Assembly (NCBI GenBank): GCA_021829515.1
Contig: JAKBPM010000005.1
Span: 1-56,828 of the forward strand
DNA length: 56,828 nucleotides
Source of the DNA: Nitrospirota bacterium
Lineage (GTDB): Bacteria; Nitrospirota_A; Leptospirillia; Leptospirillales; Leptospirillaceae
Direction of reading: 5' to 3'
Shown: positions 27,184 to 36,502 of the stretch, piece after piece
Position numbering within the stretch: position 1 is the first letter of the stretch
Layout of the letters: the number at the start of each line of letters is the position of its first letter
Program-made: the position numbers and the translations under genes
The notes under the pieces: generated by a model
The model's input: the letters and a program-made list of their open reading frames with translations, nothing else
Told to the model about the DNA's origin: nothing
Databases searched by the model: none

Positions 27184-28119
27184 ATGCTTAAAGAGTCACA
27201 ATGGATCTGGATGGATGGCAAGATGGTTCCCTGGAAGGATGCCAACGTTCACGTACTGACACATTCCCTCCACTATGGGATGGCCGTTTTTGAGGGTATC
27301 CGGGCCTATAGTGGCCCGGAAGGGACCTCCATCTTTCGTCTTGCCGAACATACGAGACGATTGGTGAACTCAGGCAAGGTCATGCTCATGAAGTCACCTT
27401 ACTCGGAAGAAGAGTTGATGGATGCCACGTGCAGGGTTGTGAGAGAAAACAATCTTTCTTCCTGTTACATTCGTCCATTGATGTATGTTGGTTATGGGGA
27501 TATGGGTATCTACGCCAGACAGAATCCGATCTGTGTTTCCATTTCTGCATGGGAATGGGGAACCTACCTTGGTGAAGAGGGTCTATCCAAGGGAATCCGG
27601 GCCAAGATCAGTTCCTTTTCGCGTTTTGGTGTCAATACTTTTCTGAACAGGGCAAAGGTTTCGGCTCACTATGTCAACTCTCAGCTGGCAAAGTGGGAAG
27701 TCAAGATGGCTGGCTATGATGAAGCGATCCTCCTTGATCAGGACGGATTTGTTGCGGAAGGGCCAGGAGAGAATATCTTTATTGTCTCGGGTGGGGTCCT
27801 CCGGACACCAGCCCTGAAAACCGTTCTCGACGGAATCACCCGAAATGCTGTGCAAACTCTTGCAAAAGAGATGGGAATTCCTGTTTGGGAAGGTGTGTTG
27901 ACGAGAGATGATCTATATCTTGCCGATGAGGCTTTTTTTACAGGAACGGCAGCCGAACTCACTCCGATCCGGGAAATTGACGAGCGCACGATCGGAACTG
28001 GTCGTCCTGGTCCCGTGACGCTGGCCCTTCAAAAGGCTTTTTTCGATGTTGTCCATGGCCATGTGAAGGATCATCCCGAATGGCGCTATCCTGTGGCCGG
28101 CAGGCCTTCCGGAAAATAA
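27184..28119 (+). CDS. ilvE: Branched-chain amino acid aminotransferase
   Basis: PLP enzyme for the last step of Val, Leu and Ile synthesis, 311 residues. The N-terminal IWMDGKMVPWKDANVHVLTH and HYGMAVFEGIRAY are diagnostic. The PLP lysine is in FLNRAKVSAHYVNSQLAK, and EGPGENIFIV and TGTAAELTPI follow. ATG 27184 is chosen because GGAGGG sits five bases upstream. It may be read with the BI-1 gene; polA follows after 4 bp. Confidence 0.95.
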   Translation: MLKESQWIWMDGKMVPWKDANVHVLTHSLHYGMAVFEGIRAYSGPEGTSIFRLAEHTRRLVNSGKVMLMKSPYSEEELMDATCRVVRENNLSSCYIRPLMYVGYGDMGIYARQNPICVSISAWEWGTYLGEEGLSKGIRAKISSFSRFGVNTFLNRAKVSAHYVNSQLAKWEVKMAGYDEAILLDQDGFVAEGPGENIFIVSGGVLRTPALKTVLDGITRNAVQTLAKEMGIPVWEGVLTRDDLYLADEAFFTGTAAELTPIREIDERTIGTGRPGPVTLALQKAFFDVVHGHVKDHPEWRYPVAGRPSGK

Positions 28120-28123
28120 TCCC

Positions 28124-30730
28124 ATGAATCAGTCACCCCGGGGCACCCGCTCCGCCAACCCCGGGGATTTGACCTGGGCCAGTGTTCTTCCCAAAAACAC
28201 CCTTTATCTTCTCGACGGTTTTGGGTATATCTTCCGGGCCTATCACAGTCGGGTTGACTTCACGACTTCCAAGGGTTGTCCTACAGGTGCGTTCACTGTT
28301 TTTGCCAATATGCTCCTGTCCGTTGTCAGAGACTTCAATCCAGCTTATCTGGGGGTGATCTTTGAAGGTCAGGGCAAGAGTGTCAGGTCAGAGATTCTCC
28401 CTCAAATCAAAGCGAACCGTCCTTCCCCTCCTGATGATTTTCTGGTCCAGATCCCCTATATCGAACGATTGATCGCTGGACTTGGGATTTCCACGGTGTC
28501 TGTTGACGGATATGAGGCAGATGATGTCATTGCGACACTGGCACACCGATGGATTGACCAGGCTGACGGAGATTCTCATGTCGTTGTCATGTCGGCGGAC
28601 AAGGATCTTTTGAATGTTGTCTCCGATCATGTAACGGTTTTTGATCCGATGACGAAAAAGCGTTTTGGTGTTTCCCAGGTGATCGATCGCTGGGGTGTTC
28701 TACCGTCACAAATTCCGGACCTTCTCGCATTGATGGGAGATACCTCGGACAATATTCCTGGTGTTCCCGGTGTTGGTCCTGTAACGGCGGCAAAACTGCT
28801 GGGGCAATCCGGTGACGGCGTTGAAGAGCTCTTATCCCGCATAGAGTCCGTGACGCCTCCCAGAATCAGGGATCTTTTGGTTGCCAACAGGGAGCAGATC
28901 CTTTTGAGTAAAAAGGTGACGATCCTTCATGATCGTCTTCCGATAGAAGCTTCTGCTGATTCGCTGTCCCTATCCTCTCCAGATCTGCCATCTCTTGAAG
29001 CTCTTTTAAAAGAACTTGAGGCTCCGGCACTTTGGACGCGTATCCGATCGTTGGAAAATAAGGATAGCCAAACCCGTTCCAAATCGTCTGACCCTTCAGA
29101 GACTCTTCCGAGCTCTTCCGGCAGGGAGAGATCTCATACGCTTTCTTCCGGGGGGCTTTCCGGAAAACACGGTATAGATCCGGTCTCTCCGAATGAAATC
29201 TGGTATCACGGCCCGGATCAATCCCTTTTGTTTTCCAAATCAGATCTTACCGGCCTGCAAAAAATCTTGACAGCTCTTTCCGAACCGGTCTGGGTATCGG
29301 ATAGCATGCTTCTCCATCGCCAATGGCCGGAGCTGATTCTTCCGGAGGTTGGATTTGATCTTGTCCTTGCCGCTTACTTGCTGGACCCGGGACACCGGGA
29401 AGACTCCTTGACCGTGATTGCCTCACGTCATTTTTTGAATGTTGACGGGGAACGCCGTGAACTGGTCAGCAGTCTTTATCCTCTCCTTTATGAAGAAATT
29501 TCCCGTTTCCATTTATTGCCTGTACTTTTAAAGATCGAAGTGCCCCTTTCTGGAGTCCTGTCCAGAATGGAACGTTTTGGAGTATCGATTGACAAGAAAC
29601 AGCTGGAAGCACTGAGACATCTTCTGTCCGGACGTCTTTCTGCCCTTGAAAAAGAAGTTCACGAATTGGCAGGAGAATCTTTTCTGATACTATCCCCGAA
29701 ACAGGTGGCCCGGATCCTTTTTGAAAAACTGGCACTCCCGACTGCACGGAAAGGGAAGACAGGATATTCGACAGATGAAGAGACACTGGAATCCCTTCGA
29801 GAAAAACATCCCTTACCAGGGATGATTCTGGAATACCGTCAGCTTTCAAAGCTTCTTTCAACCTACGTTGAGGGAATTTCATCCAAAATGGATGAGAATG
29901 GTCGCTTGCATGGACAGTTTCATCAGACTGTAACTGCTACGGGAAGACTTTCTTCTTCCGATCCCAATCTCCAGAATATCCCGATCCGTTCGGAATTGGG
30001 ACTGGAAATCCGGAAATGTTTTGTTGCGCCGCCCGGGTCACTTCTTCTATCAGCGGACTATTCCCAAATTGAGCTGAGACTTCTGGCCCATATGTCCGGG
30101 GACGCCTCTCTTGTCGAAGCGTTTACACAAGGAGAGGATATTCATTCCAATACGGCAAGGAGGCTGTTTGGAGAGCCTGTGACACCTGATTCAAGACGAC
30201 GCGCCAAGACGGTCAACTTTGGAATTCTCTACGGGATGTCTTCTTACAGTTTGTCCCAGAGTCTTGGTGTGACAGCATCAGAGTCAAAAGAGGTGATTGA
30301 CCGTTACTTTGCCACGTATCCGGGGATTGAGCCCTTTTTTTCATCCATCCTCGATGAGGCCAGAAAAACCGGGATGGTTCGTACCATCTCAGGCAGAATC
30401 CGGCGCATTCCGGAGGTCCATTCCAGTGATCGAAGGTTGAGGGAATATGGGGAACGAATGGCAGTGAACACGGTTCTTCAGGGGTCAGCTGCAGATCTGA
30501 TCAAGAAGTCCATGGTGGAGCTATCCGGTCGTCTTGACGCCATTCCGGACAAGGGTGCGAATCTCCTTATCCAGGTGCATGACGAGCTTCTCCTTGAGGT
30601 ACCTTCTTCAAGGGTGGAGGAGATGTCTGTATTGTTGAAAGATGTTATGGAAAAGGCTTTTGACTTGAAAGTTCCGCTGGTCGTTTCGACTGGTTGGGGA
30701 AAAAACTGGGTGGATGCCCATCCGGCATGA
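28124..30730 (+). CDS. polA: DNA polymerase I
   Basis: An 868-residue repair polymerase. The 5'-3' exonuclease domain (residues 25-300) shows LYLLDGFGYIFRAYHS, YEADDVIATL and GDTSDNIPGVPGVGPVTA. The polymerase motifs are A (LSADYSQIELRLLAHMSGD), B (RRAKTVNFGILYGMSSYSLS) and C (QVHDELLLEV). The stretch between them is short and lacks the DxE of a 3'-5' exonuclease, so proofreading is probably absent, as in Taq and Bacillus enzymes. Residues about 315-350 are a polar Ser-rich linker. Confidence 0.96.
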   Translation: MNQSPRGTRSANPGDLTWASVLPKNTLYLLDGFGYIFRAYHSRVDFTTSKGCPTGAFTVFANMLLSVVRDFNPAYLGVIFEGQGKSVRSEILPQIKANRPSPPDDFLVQIPYIERLIAGLGISTVSVDGYEADDVIATLAHRWIDQADGDSHVVVMSADKDLLNVVSDHVTVFDPMTKKRFGVSQVIDRWGVLPSQIPDLLALMGDTSDNIPGVPGVGPVTAAKLLGQSGDGVEELLSRIESVTPPRIRDLLVANREQILLSKKVTILHDRLPIEASADSLSLSSPDLPSLEALLKELEAPALWTRIRSLENKDSQTRSKSSDPSETLPSSSGRERSHTLSSGGLSGKHGIDPVSPNEIWYHGPDQSLLFSKSDLTGLQKILTALSEPVWVSDSMLLHRQWPELILPEVGFDLVLAAYLLDPGHREDSLTVIASRHFLNVDGERRELVSSLYPLLYEEISRFHLLPVLLKIEVPLSGVLSRMERFGVSIDKKQLEALRHLLSGRLSALEKEVHELAGESFLILSPKQVARILFEKLALPTARKGKTGYSTDEETLESLREKHPLPGMILEYRQLSKLLSTYVEGISSKMDENGRLHGQFHQTVTATGRLSSSDPNLQNIPIRSELGLEIRKCFVAPPGSLLLSADYSQIELRLLAHMSGDASLVEAFTQGEDIHSNTARRLFGEPVTPDSRRRAKTVNFGILYGMSSYSLSQSLGVTASESKEVIDRYFATYPGIEPFFSSILDEARKTGMVRTISGRIRRIPEVHSSDRRLREYGERMAVNTVLQGSAADLIKKSMVELSGRLDAIPDKGANLLIQVHDELLLEVPSSRVEEMSVLLKDVMEKAFDLKVPLVVSTGWGKNWVDAHPA

Positions 30731-30777
30731 TGTGATAGGATCCGGATCCAATCTGATTTTTGTAAAGTGGGGGCTTC

Positions 30778-31500
30778 ATGGAGTTAAGAGGTACGACAGA
30801 TCAGCATGCCCTTCTTGAGGGTTTGAATATGCCGATGCTGGAAATGGCTGTAATGACGGCATTGGTAGCGGTTCTTGTGGCCCTTTTGGGCACAGTCTTG
30901 ATCCTCAGGCGCTACAAGGGGACATCGGAGGAAGAGAAAGTCCGGAAAGTGGCGCGCTTTGGATGGGTGGGGCTTATTGTCTATCTGGTAATCTTTTTGA
31001 TTTATTATGAACAAAAAGCAACTCCAAAGACCATTCCCTATCCATTTGCGAAGGGGGATGCGGCTATTGCAAAGGGTGACTTCAAGACCGCGATTCAGGC
31101 GTATGAAGATGTGGTCAAGAAATATCCGACCATGGCCCAGGCCCATTTCAAGCTTGGGATGGTGTACAGGATGGTCAAAGCCATTCCCAAGGCGAAAGCA
31201 GAGCTTCAGATTGCAATTCAGGAAGATCCTGACAGGGCAGAGCCCTATTTTGCCCTTGGATCCATTTTATGGAGTCAGGGTACCTCAATAGACGCTCTTC
31301 CTTATTTCCAGAAGGGGTTGAGTCTTGATCCTTCCAATCCCCAAAAGGATTTTTTTATAAAAATCATTAACAGGGCCAAATTGGAACAAAAAGGTCTCCT
31401 GAAACCCGGATCCTCCGCTCGGCCAAGACTTTCTCCTCCTGCTCCGGACACTTCTTCCTCTGCACCTGCTCCGTCTCCAAAGGGGGTGGTGAGCCCATGA
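30778..31500 (+). CDS. Membrane-anchored TPR protein
   Basis: A 240-residue protein. Two hydrophobic helices (about residues 23-44 and 63-81) are followed by three TPR-like units between residues 95 and 210 (FAKGDAAIAKGDFKTAIQAY, then AQAHFKLGMVYRMVKAIPKA) and a Pro/Ser/Ala-rich tail. It is probably a membrane scaffold; no specific family is recognised. GGGGG lies shortly before ATG 30778. It overlaps the next gene by 4 bp, so the two may form a complex. Confidence 0.7.
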   Translation: MELRGTTDQHALLEGLNMPMLEMAVMTALVAVLVALLGTVLILRRYKGTSEEEKVRKVARFGWVGLIVYLVIFLIYYEQKATPKTIPYPFAKGDAAIAKGDFKTAIQAYEDVVKKYPTMAQAHFKLGMVYRMVKAIPKAKAELQIAIQEDPDRAEPYFALGSILWSQGTSIDALPYFQKGLSLDPSNPQKDFFIKIINRAKLEQKGLLKPGSSARPRLSPPAPDTSSSAPAPSPKGVVSP

Positions 31501-31934
31501 TGATGCCGATGAGGACCAGAATCACGATCCTGATTGTGGCAATCCCTGGGCTTCTGGACATGACCTGGATATTGGAGAGATTTTTAGCACTTCCAGTTTC
31601 TTTGAGAAATCCGTCACTTCTTCTCCTTGAACTACCGCTATTGATGGTTCTCCTGTCAGTGGTCATGTGGAGTTTTGCCATCAGGACCCTGACCTACAGG
31701 GGGACAGTCGGTTTGGTGGTAGTCAGTGGCTTTCTTCTGTTGAGCGGGTTGTTACGTCTTGGAATGATTGTCGCTGCCCCACTTGATGATCCACTTTTGA
31801 AGCCCCATCTGTTCGAGATCAGTGGGCTGGTGTTCGGATCGTTGATTTTGGGAATCGAAGCAGAATCTGGAAGGCGCTATTTCGTGAGAATCAAGGAAAA
31901 GTCCCTGAGTAATGATCCTGGAGTAAAGAGGTAG
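31497..31934 (+). CDS. Small polytopic membrane protein, unknown
   Basis: A 145-residue protein with four predicted membrane helices (about residues 8-22, 40-60, 70-92 and 103-123) and a short basic C-terminal tail. I do not recognise a family. It starts within the stop of the TPR gene (ATGA) and ends 2 bp before coaE, so it sits in a tight unit whose neighbours suggest no specific role. Confidence 0.65.
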   Translation: MMMPMRTRITILIVAIPGLLDMTWILERFLALPVSLRNPSLLLLELPLLMVLLSVVMWSFAIRTLTYRGTVGLVVVSGFLLLSGLLRLGMIVAAPLDDPLLKPHLFEISGLVFGSLILGIEAESGRRYFVRIKEKSLSNDPGVKR

Positions 31935-31936
31935 CG

Positions 31937-32533
31937 TTGTCGAAGGTCATCGGACTGACCGGCGGGATCGCTTCTGGCAAATCCCACGTTGCCGCGGCAT
32001 TTGTCCGGAAAAACATTCCTGTCGTAAGTGCCGATCTCTTGGCGAGAGAAGCCGTCAAGCCCGGATCAGAGGGACTGTTGGCTGTTTCCAGGGCCTTTCC
32101 GGAGGAAATGTCTTCAGACGGATCGATCAATCGTCAGTTGTTGGGCAGGAAGATCTTTCATGATCCACCGTCACGGATCCTGCTTGAAAAAATACTCCAT
32201 CCGATTATTCGTCAGTTGTATTTGAAAAGAAAAGAAGCGTTGTCAAAAGAAAATCCGGTCATTGTCTATGAGGTTCCCCTTTTGTTTGAAAGTGGCGCAA
32301 ACAAGGAGGTGGACCTTTGCGTTGTGGTCGATGTTCCGGAATCTCTGCAGCTTAGTCGCCTCATGGAGCGCGATGGCCTTTCGGAGAAAGAGTCCCTGTT
32401 GCGGATCAGAAGCCAGATGCCGAGGGCAGATCGTCTGCAGTTGGCAGATCGGGTGATTGAGGGTAATCTTTCAAGGGTGTCCCTGGACTCGGTAATTGAA
32501 GATCTCATTCACCAAGTTCTTTCCGGGAAATGA
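31937..32533 (+). CDS. coaE: Dephospho-CoA kinase
   Basis: Last step of coenzyme A synthesis, 198 residues. The P-loop is GLTGGIASGKSHVA, followed by the conserved SADLLAREAVKPGSEG, LHPIIRQ and VYEVPLLFESG. The lid-like Arg motif is present in RLMERDGLSEKE. The start is TTG 31937, with AGAGG a few bases upstream. polA and coaE are near each other in many genomes, and the same holds here. Confidence 0.95.
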   Translation: MSKVIGLTGGIASGKSHVAAAFVRKNIPVVSADLLAREAVKPGSEGLLAVSRAFPEEMSSDGSINRQLLGRKIFHDPPSRILLEKILHPIIRQLYLKRKEALSKENPVIVYEVPLLFESGANKEVDLCVVVDVPESLQLSRLMERDGLSEKESLLRIRSQMPRADRLQLADRVIEGNLSRVSLDSVIEDLIHQVLSGK

Positions 32534-32599
32534 TCCTGAAAATCGGGTTTTTTCAAGGGAACCATGTCTCAACTGGGGAAAACATTATGGGGGGTCTGT

Positions 32600-33481
32600 A
32601 TGAAAGTTGACATTCGAAAAGCTCTTTTTCCGCTTGCTGGCCACGGAACCCGATTCTTGCCCATGACAAAAGCTTCGCCAAAAGAGATGCTTCCATTGGT
32701 GGACAAGCCCGTTGTCCAATATGTAGTGGAGGAAGTTGTCGCGGCGGGTGTGAGCGAGGTCATCATGATCACTGGTCGGGGAAAAAGAGCGATCGAGGAT
32801 CACTTTGACATCTCCTATGAGCTTGAGGACATGCTGAGAAAGAAGGGGAAGTTTGAGCTGCTCGAAGAAGTCCGTAAGATCTCCTTTCTGGCCGACTTTT
32901 CTTATACCAGGCAGAAAGAATCCAAGGGCTTGGGGCATGCTGTCTTTTGTGGCCGACAACTGATTGGAGATGAGCCTTTCGCTGTAGTTCTGGGCGATGA
33001 GGTCATTGACTCGGATGAGCCGGCCCTTTCTCAACTGGTCCGGGCATACAAGCGATATCAGGGCCCTGTTCTGGGCGTTCAGAGGGTTCCCAAAAGTGAT
33101 GTCAGTTCTTACGGAATTGCTGCTGGGCGATTGATTGAACCAGGACTTTTTGAGGTGACTTCCCTTGTGGAAAAACCAAAACCTGAGGATGCTCCCTCTG
33201 ATTACGCTGTTATTGGGCGTTACATTTTGACCCCGGATATTTTTGATATCCTCGAGAATCAGGAACCAGGGGTGGGTGGTGAAATTCAGCTGACAGATGC
33301 ACTTCGGACCCTTTCAAGTCATCGTGCGATATACGCAATTGAGGTTTCGGGAAATCGCTATGATACTGGAGACAAAATGGGGTTTTTGAAAGCTTCTGTC
33401 CAGTTTGGTCTGAAAAATCCTGATTTGGGACCTCAATTTCGGGAATATCTGGACCAATTGCTCGGCTCATATAAAACCTGA
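32600..33481 (+). CDS. galU: UTP-glucose-1-phosphate uridylyltransferase
   Basis: Makes UDP-glucose for envelope polysaccharide. The 293-residue enzyme starts VDIRKALFPLAGHGTRFLP with the nucleotide-binding signature, then KASPKEMLPLVDKPVVQYV, LGLGHAV-like KGLGHAVFCG, VVLGDEVID and VEKPKPEDAPSDYAVIGRY. ATG 32600 has GGGGGG five bases upstream; the frame also contains an ATG at 32564 with no such site. Confidence 0.95.
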   Translation: MKVDIRKALFPLAGHGTRFLPMTKASPKEMLPLVDKPVVQYVVEEVVAAGVSEVIMITGRGKRAIEDHFDISYELEDMLRKKGKFELLEEVRKISFLADFSYTRQKESKGLGHAVFCGRQLIGDEPFAVVLGDEVIDSDEPALSQLVRAYKRYQGPVLGVQRVPKSDVSSYGIAAGRLIEPGLFEVTSLVEKPKPEDAPSDYAVIGRYILTPDIFDILENQEPGVGGEIQLTDALRTLSSHRAIYAIEVSGNRYDTGDKMGFLKASVQFGLKNPDLGPQFREYLDQLLGSYKT

Positions 33482-33542
33482 TGAGACGAGTGAATAGGAT
33501 CATTGCATCGTTTCAAAAAAGTTCGGAAAAGGGTTCTGTAAG

Positions 33543-34532
33543 GTGAAGGAGCGTGACCTCATTGATCGGATCGTTTCAAGATTGCCTCCATCTCCCCCGG
33601 AAATCCTTCATGGAATTGGTGATGATACAGCCCTCTTGAGAGTGCGGGAGTCCTCTGACCTGCTGGTGACAACCGACAGTCAGCGGGAAGGGGTCCATTT
33701 TCGTTGGGACTGGATGACACCCGAAGAGGTAGGGTATCGTCTTGTCGTTGTGAATGCCAGTGATGTGTATTCCAAGGGGGGGAAACCTTTTTCAGCATTT
33801 GTGACACTGGCTCTTCCATCCGGGTTTTCTGAGGCAACAGTTGACAAGCTTTACGACGGGATCCTTGCTGGGTGCCTTGAGTTTGGAGCATATCTGTCGG
33901 GAGGAGACATCTCTCGGACAACGGGTGGTGTCGACCTCACCATGACACTTTTGGGAATGGTTCCAAAAGATCAATTTATTCCCAGAAATGGACTCGTTCA
34001 TGGGGACAGAATCTATTCGATTGGTCGCCCGGGGTTTGCCAGAGCAGGTTATCTTGCCCTATCAAGGGGAGATTTTTCAGAAAAGTTATCAGAGCCAATC
34101 GCGACCTTCAAACGTCCCCGTACCTTTCCGTCTTTCCCTTCTTGGTTTTTGAAACATCCGTTTCTGTCGGCCTCGATGGATTCATCTGATGGTCTTGGAC
34201 AAGCGCTTTCTTCCTTGGCCCGTTCTTCAGGTGTCTCGATTGTTCTGGATTCTGCACCCGATCTGGATTATTTATCTCCTGTAGCCAATGTGCTGTCTGT
34301 TGATCCCAGGAAACTTGCACTGGAGGGAGGAGAGGACTATGACTTGGTTGTGGGCGTTTCTGAGGACAAGGCCAAAGAGTTTGAATCGGTCGCCAGGGAC
34401 CTATTCCATGATCAGTCCCATGATCAGGTCACTTATTGGGGAAGAGTCGATTCTTCCGGAGTGGCTGGAGCAGTCGTGACAGATGGAACATATGACATTT
34501 GGGATTGGGGATTTGACCATGTTGGGGGTTAA
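33543..34532 (+). CDS. thiL: Thiamine-monophosphate kinase
   Basis: Makes thiamine diphosphate, 329 residues. ThiL/PurM-fold motifs are GIGDDTALL, TTDSQREGVHF, NASDVYSKGGKP, SGGDISRT and SMDSSDGLGQALSSLA. GEDYDLVVGV closes the nucleotide site. The start is GTG 33543, with AAAAGGG upstream. The usual ThiL motif SDxxAMGG reads SDVYSKGG here, a small deviation. It overlaps the DUF2062 gene by 14 bp. Confidence 0.93.
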   Translation: MKERDLIDRIVSRLPPSPPEILHGIGDDTALLRVRESSDLLVTTDSQREGVHFRWDWMTPEEVGYRLVVVNASDVYSKGGKPFSAFVTLALPSGFSEATVDKLYDGILAGCLEFGAYLSGGDISRTTGGVDLTMTLLGMVPKDQFIPRNGLVHGDRIYSIGRPGFARAGYLALSRGDFSEKLSEPIATFKRPRTFPSFPSWFLKHPFLSASMDSSDGLGQALSSLARSSGVSIVLDSAPDLDYLSPVANVLSVDPRKLALEGGEDYDLVVGVSEDKAKEFESVARDLFHDQSHDQVTYWGRVDSSGVAGAVVTDGTYDIWDWGFDHVGG

Positions 34533-35004
34533 TGGAGCGAACTGGAAAGAAAAGCTTCGTGAACTGGTTCTCGCCCAGCCTGATCCACATAAAGTGGCAC
34601 TCTCTCTCGCGATTGGCTGTTCTGCAGCGTTTTTGCCGCCCTTTGGATTTCATACAGTCTTGGTGATAGCTGTCGCATCTCTCCTGAAAACAGGAGTCCC
34701 TTTGGCTGTTCTTGGTACATGGATCAACAACCCGTGGACGTTTATTCCAATTTTCCTGCCAGCATATGTGATCGAGATAGAAATAGGGGAACACCTTCTC
34801 CGGGAGAATACGGTATTCCCCTCTCTCCGGGCTTTGTCCAAAATGCCAACTTCTGCCATTATCGCCCAAGTGAAGCTGGTTCTTTGGCCATTCATTTGCG
34901 GGTCATTGATCGCTTCCGTTCTCGTCTTTCTTGTAACCTACCTGTTGACCCGCGTTTTTATTCGTTTCAAGGGGAAGATTTCTTCGGAGCACCAAGCTCG
35001 ATAA
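34519..35004 (+). CDS. DUF2062-domain membrane protein
   Basis: A 161-residue protein. The DUF2062 signature is clear: AIGCSAAFLPPFGFHTVLV, then GTWINNPWTFIPIF. There are two to three membrane helices and a basic C-terminal end. Function of the family is not known. ATG 34519 (GGGGAT upstream) or ATG 34483 could be the start. It overlaps thiL at its 5' end and the convergent OmpA-type gene by 38 bp at its 3' end. Confidence 0.85.
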   Translation: MLGVNGANWKEKLRELVLAQPDPHKVALSLAIGCSAAFLPPFGFHTVLVIAVASLLKTGVPLAVLGTWINNPWTFIPIFLPAYVIEIEIGEHLLRENTVFPSLRALSKMPTSAIIAQVKLVLWPFICGSLIASVLVFLVTYLLTRVFIRFKGKISSEHQAR

Positions 35005-35587
35005 ATCGAACAGCCCTGCTTCTGGCATAACACTTCCAGTTTTTCGCCTTACAACGGCGAAATCCGTCTACCGGCTTGGGACCGACGGCTCTCAAGTAAA
35101 TCTTGACATTTTTCACACCCATTTTTTTGATCATCCATCGAACGGCTGCCGCCCTCTTTAGTGAGAGTTTCCTGTTTAAAAACTCTTTTCCGGATGGATC
35201 CGTATGGCCAATCAAAAGAACTTTATCCAGATGTTTGGATAAAATATCATTCACCCATGTCTTGACGACTGCTCTTGCTGACGGGGCAATCGATGCGCTA
35301 TTGGGGAGAAAATAGATTTCTTTTTGAAGGGCGAGAGATGGGGCAGGCTTGGCTTTGGGGATTGGGGCTGGAAGGGGTTTTGGAGTGGGAACTTCATAGA
35401 CTTGTTGTGATGTCTGTGTTTTTTCCAGTCCAACAAAAGGATGAGCTCTTCCATTGACCTCAACTCCAGGAATTTTATTCTTGTCGTCAGGACCGGGAGC
35501 GATTGATGTGAGTTCCTGATGGCTACAGGCTGCGAGGAAAAAGACGAGAACTAGCGTTGGAATAAAACGAATGGGGGAAAATGTCAT
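34967..35587 (-). CDS. OmpA-domain lipoprotein
   Basis: A 206-residue protein with a lipoprotein signal (LVLVFFLAAC, cleavage before Cys21). A Pro-rich spacer (PTPKPLPAPIPKAKPAPS) follows, then a C-terminal OmpA-like peptidoglycan-binding domain with VLLIGHTDPSGKEFLNRKLS and KRAAAVRWMIKKMGV. It should anchor the outer membrane to peptidoglycan. GGAGA lies eight bases before ATG 35587. A second gene of the same class (pal) lies upstream on the same strand but is separated by a strong terminator. Confidence 0.9.
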   Translation of the reverse strand: MTFSPIRFIPTLVLVFFLAACSHQELTSIAPGPDDKNKIPGVEVNGRAHPFVGLEKTQTSQQVYEVPTPKPLPAPIPKAKPAPSLALQKEIYFLPNSASIAPSARAVVKTWVNDILSKHLDKVLLIGHTDPSGKEFLNRKLSLKRAAAVRWMIKKMGVKNVKIYLRAVGPKPVDGFRRCKAKNWKCYARSRAVRFIELGAPKKSSP

Positions 35588-35644
35588 TAGAAAATCTCCA
35601 GGTGAGTAAGAGGCTCAACAACATGATTGATCATAGCTAACGAG

Positions 35645-35673
35645 ATGGTAGTCTGCCGAATGGCGATTTTCAA
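35645..35673 (-). promoter_or_regulatory. Candidate promoter of the OmpA-domain lipoprotein gene
   Basis: On the minus strand TTGAAA (35673-35668), a 17-base spacer and TACCAT (35650-35645) lie 58 bases before the ATG. The -10 is imperfect but spacing is ideal and the region is AT-rich. Confidence 0.35.
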
Positions 35674-35813
35674 GTCATTATTTTTAGGAACTTTTGTTGT
35701 TTTTTGAAAAAAATGATTTTCTAATCATCCGTTTTACTGTTTTATTTTGTTACAACACTTTTTTGAAACAGGTTTTACAATGGGAAAGGGAATTGGTATC
35801 CGTTTTTGGTTAT

Positions 35814-35843
35814 AAAAAAAGGGCTGCGTGGCAGCCCTTTTTT
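35814..35843 (-). terminator. Rho-independent terminator after pal (bidirectional shape)
   Basis: GGGCTGC (35821-35827) and GCAGCCC (35831-35837) form a perfect 7-bp stem with a 3-base loop. A-run 35814-35820 and T-run 35838-35843 flank it, so it can stop transcripts from either side. pal ends 20 bp away on the minus strand. Confidence 0.93.
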
Positions 35844-35862
35844 GAGACGGGATGGGAAAAGA

Positions 35863-36399
35863 TTACATGGTGATTTTCATGAAATGGGCAATACGATTTG
35901 CCTGCCAGCAGGATTCAGTATGGTCAGAGCAGGTATCATAACCAGGGATGGATCTTTTGCCGTAGGAGACAATCTTGATACGTTTTTTGCTGATGCCCAT
36001 GTGCACGAGGTACATCATTGCTGCTTTGGCGCGTTTTTGACCAAGAACAATGTTGTATGTATCGGTTCCGCGTTCGTCGGCATGACCGGCAATGACAACC
36101 TTGACTGATGGGTTGGCGTTAAGGACTTTTGCATCCTTCTTGAGTGATTCCCGATCGGAAGCAGTCAGGACAGCTTTATCAAAACCATAGGTGATGTCCT
36201 TGGAGAGAGTCTGATTGACTTCATCCTGAGCTGTCTGGGCTGCGCTTTCAGTGGCAGCAGGAGCAGGAGCCGGGGCAGTGTTCTGGGACTCTGCTGCCGG
36301 GGTTGAAGTGGATGATCCACCGGTTGAAGAGCAACCTCCGGCAACAAGAATACCGGCAACGAGGACGGACATTGCGAGAAGAGATTTCTTTGAATTCAT
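35863..36399 (-). CDS. pal: Peptidoglycan-associated lipoprotein (Pal-like)
   Basis: A 178-residue lipoprotein. The signal ends VLVAGGC (lipid Cys23). An Ala/Pro/Ser-rich linker follows, then an OmpA-like domain: ITYGFDKAVLTASDRESL, VVIAGHADERGTDTYNIVLG and QKRAKAAMMYLV. Pal tethers the outer membrane to the wall. ATG 36399 is preferred to the longer frame because AAGGAG is eight bases upstream and a proper lipobox signal then begins the protein. No tol genes are in the window. Confidence 0.92.
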   Translation of the reverse strand: MNSKKSLLAMSVLVAGILVAGGCSSTGGSSTSTPAAESQNTAPAPAPAATESAAQTAQDEVNQTLSKDITYGFDKAVLTASDRESLKKDAKVLNANPSVKVVIAGHADERGTDTYNIVLGQKRAKAAMMYLVHMGISKKRIKIVSYGKRSIPGYDTCSDHTESCWQANRIAHFMKITM

Positions 36400-36502
36400 T
36401 CTATTACTCCTTAAGATGTGATTTTCCCCGAAGGGCCCCTGATTTCCCGGCCTTACCGCATGCTGGGTCCTGTGGCTCAGCAGCGATTGGCCGAAGTTGT
36501 TT

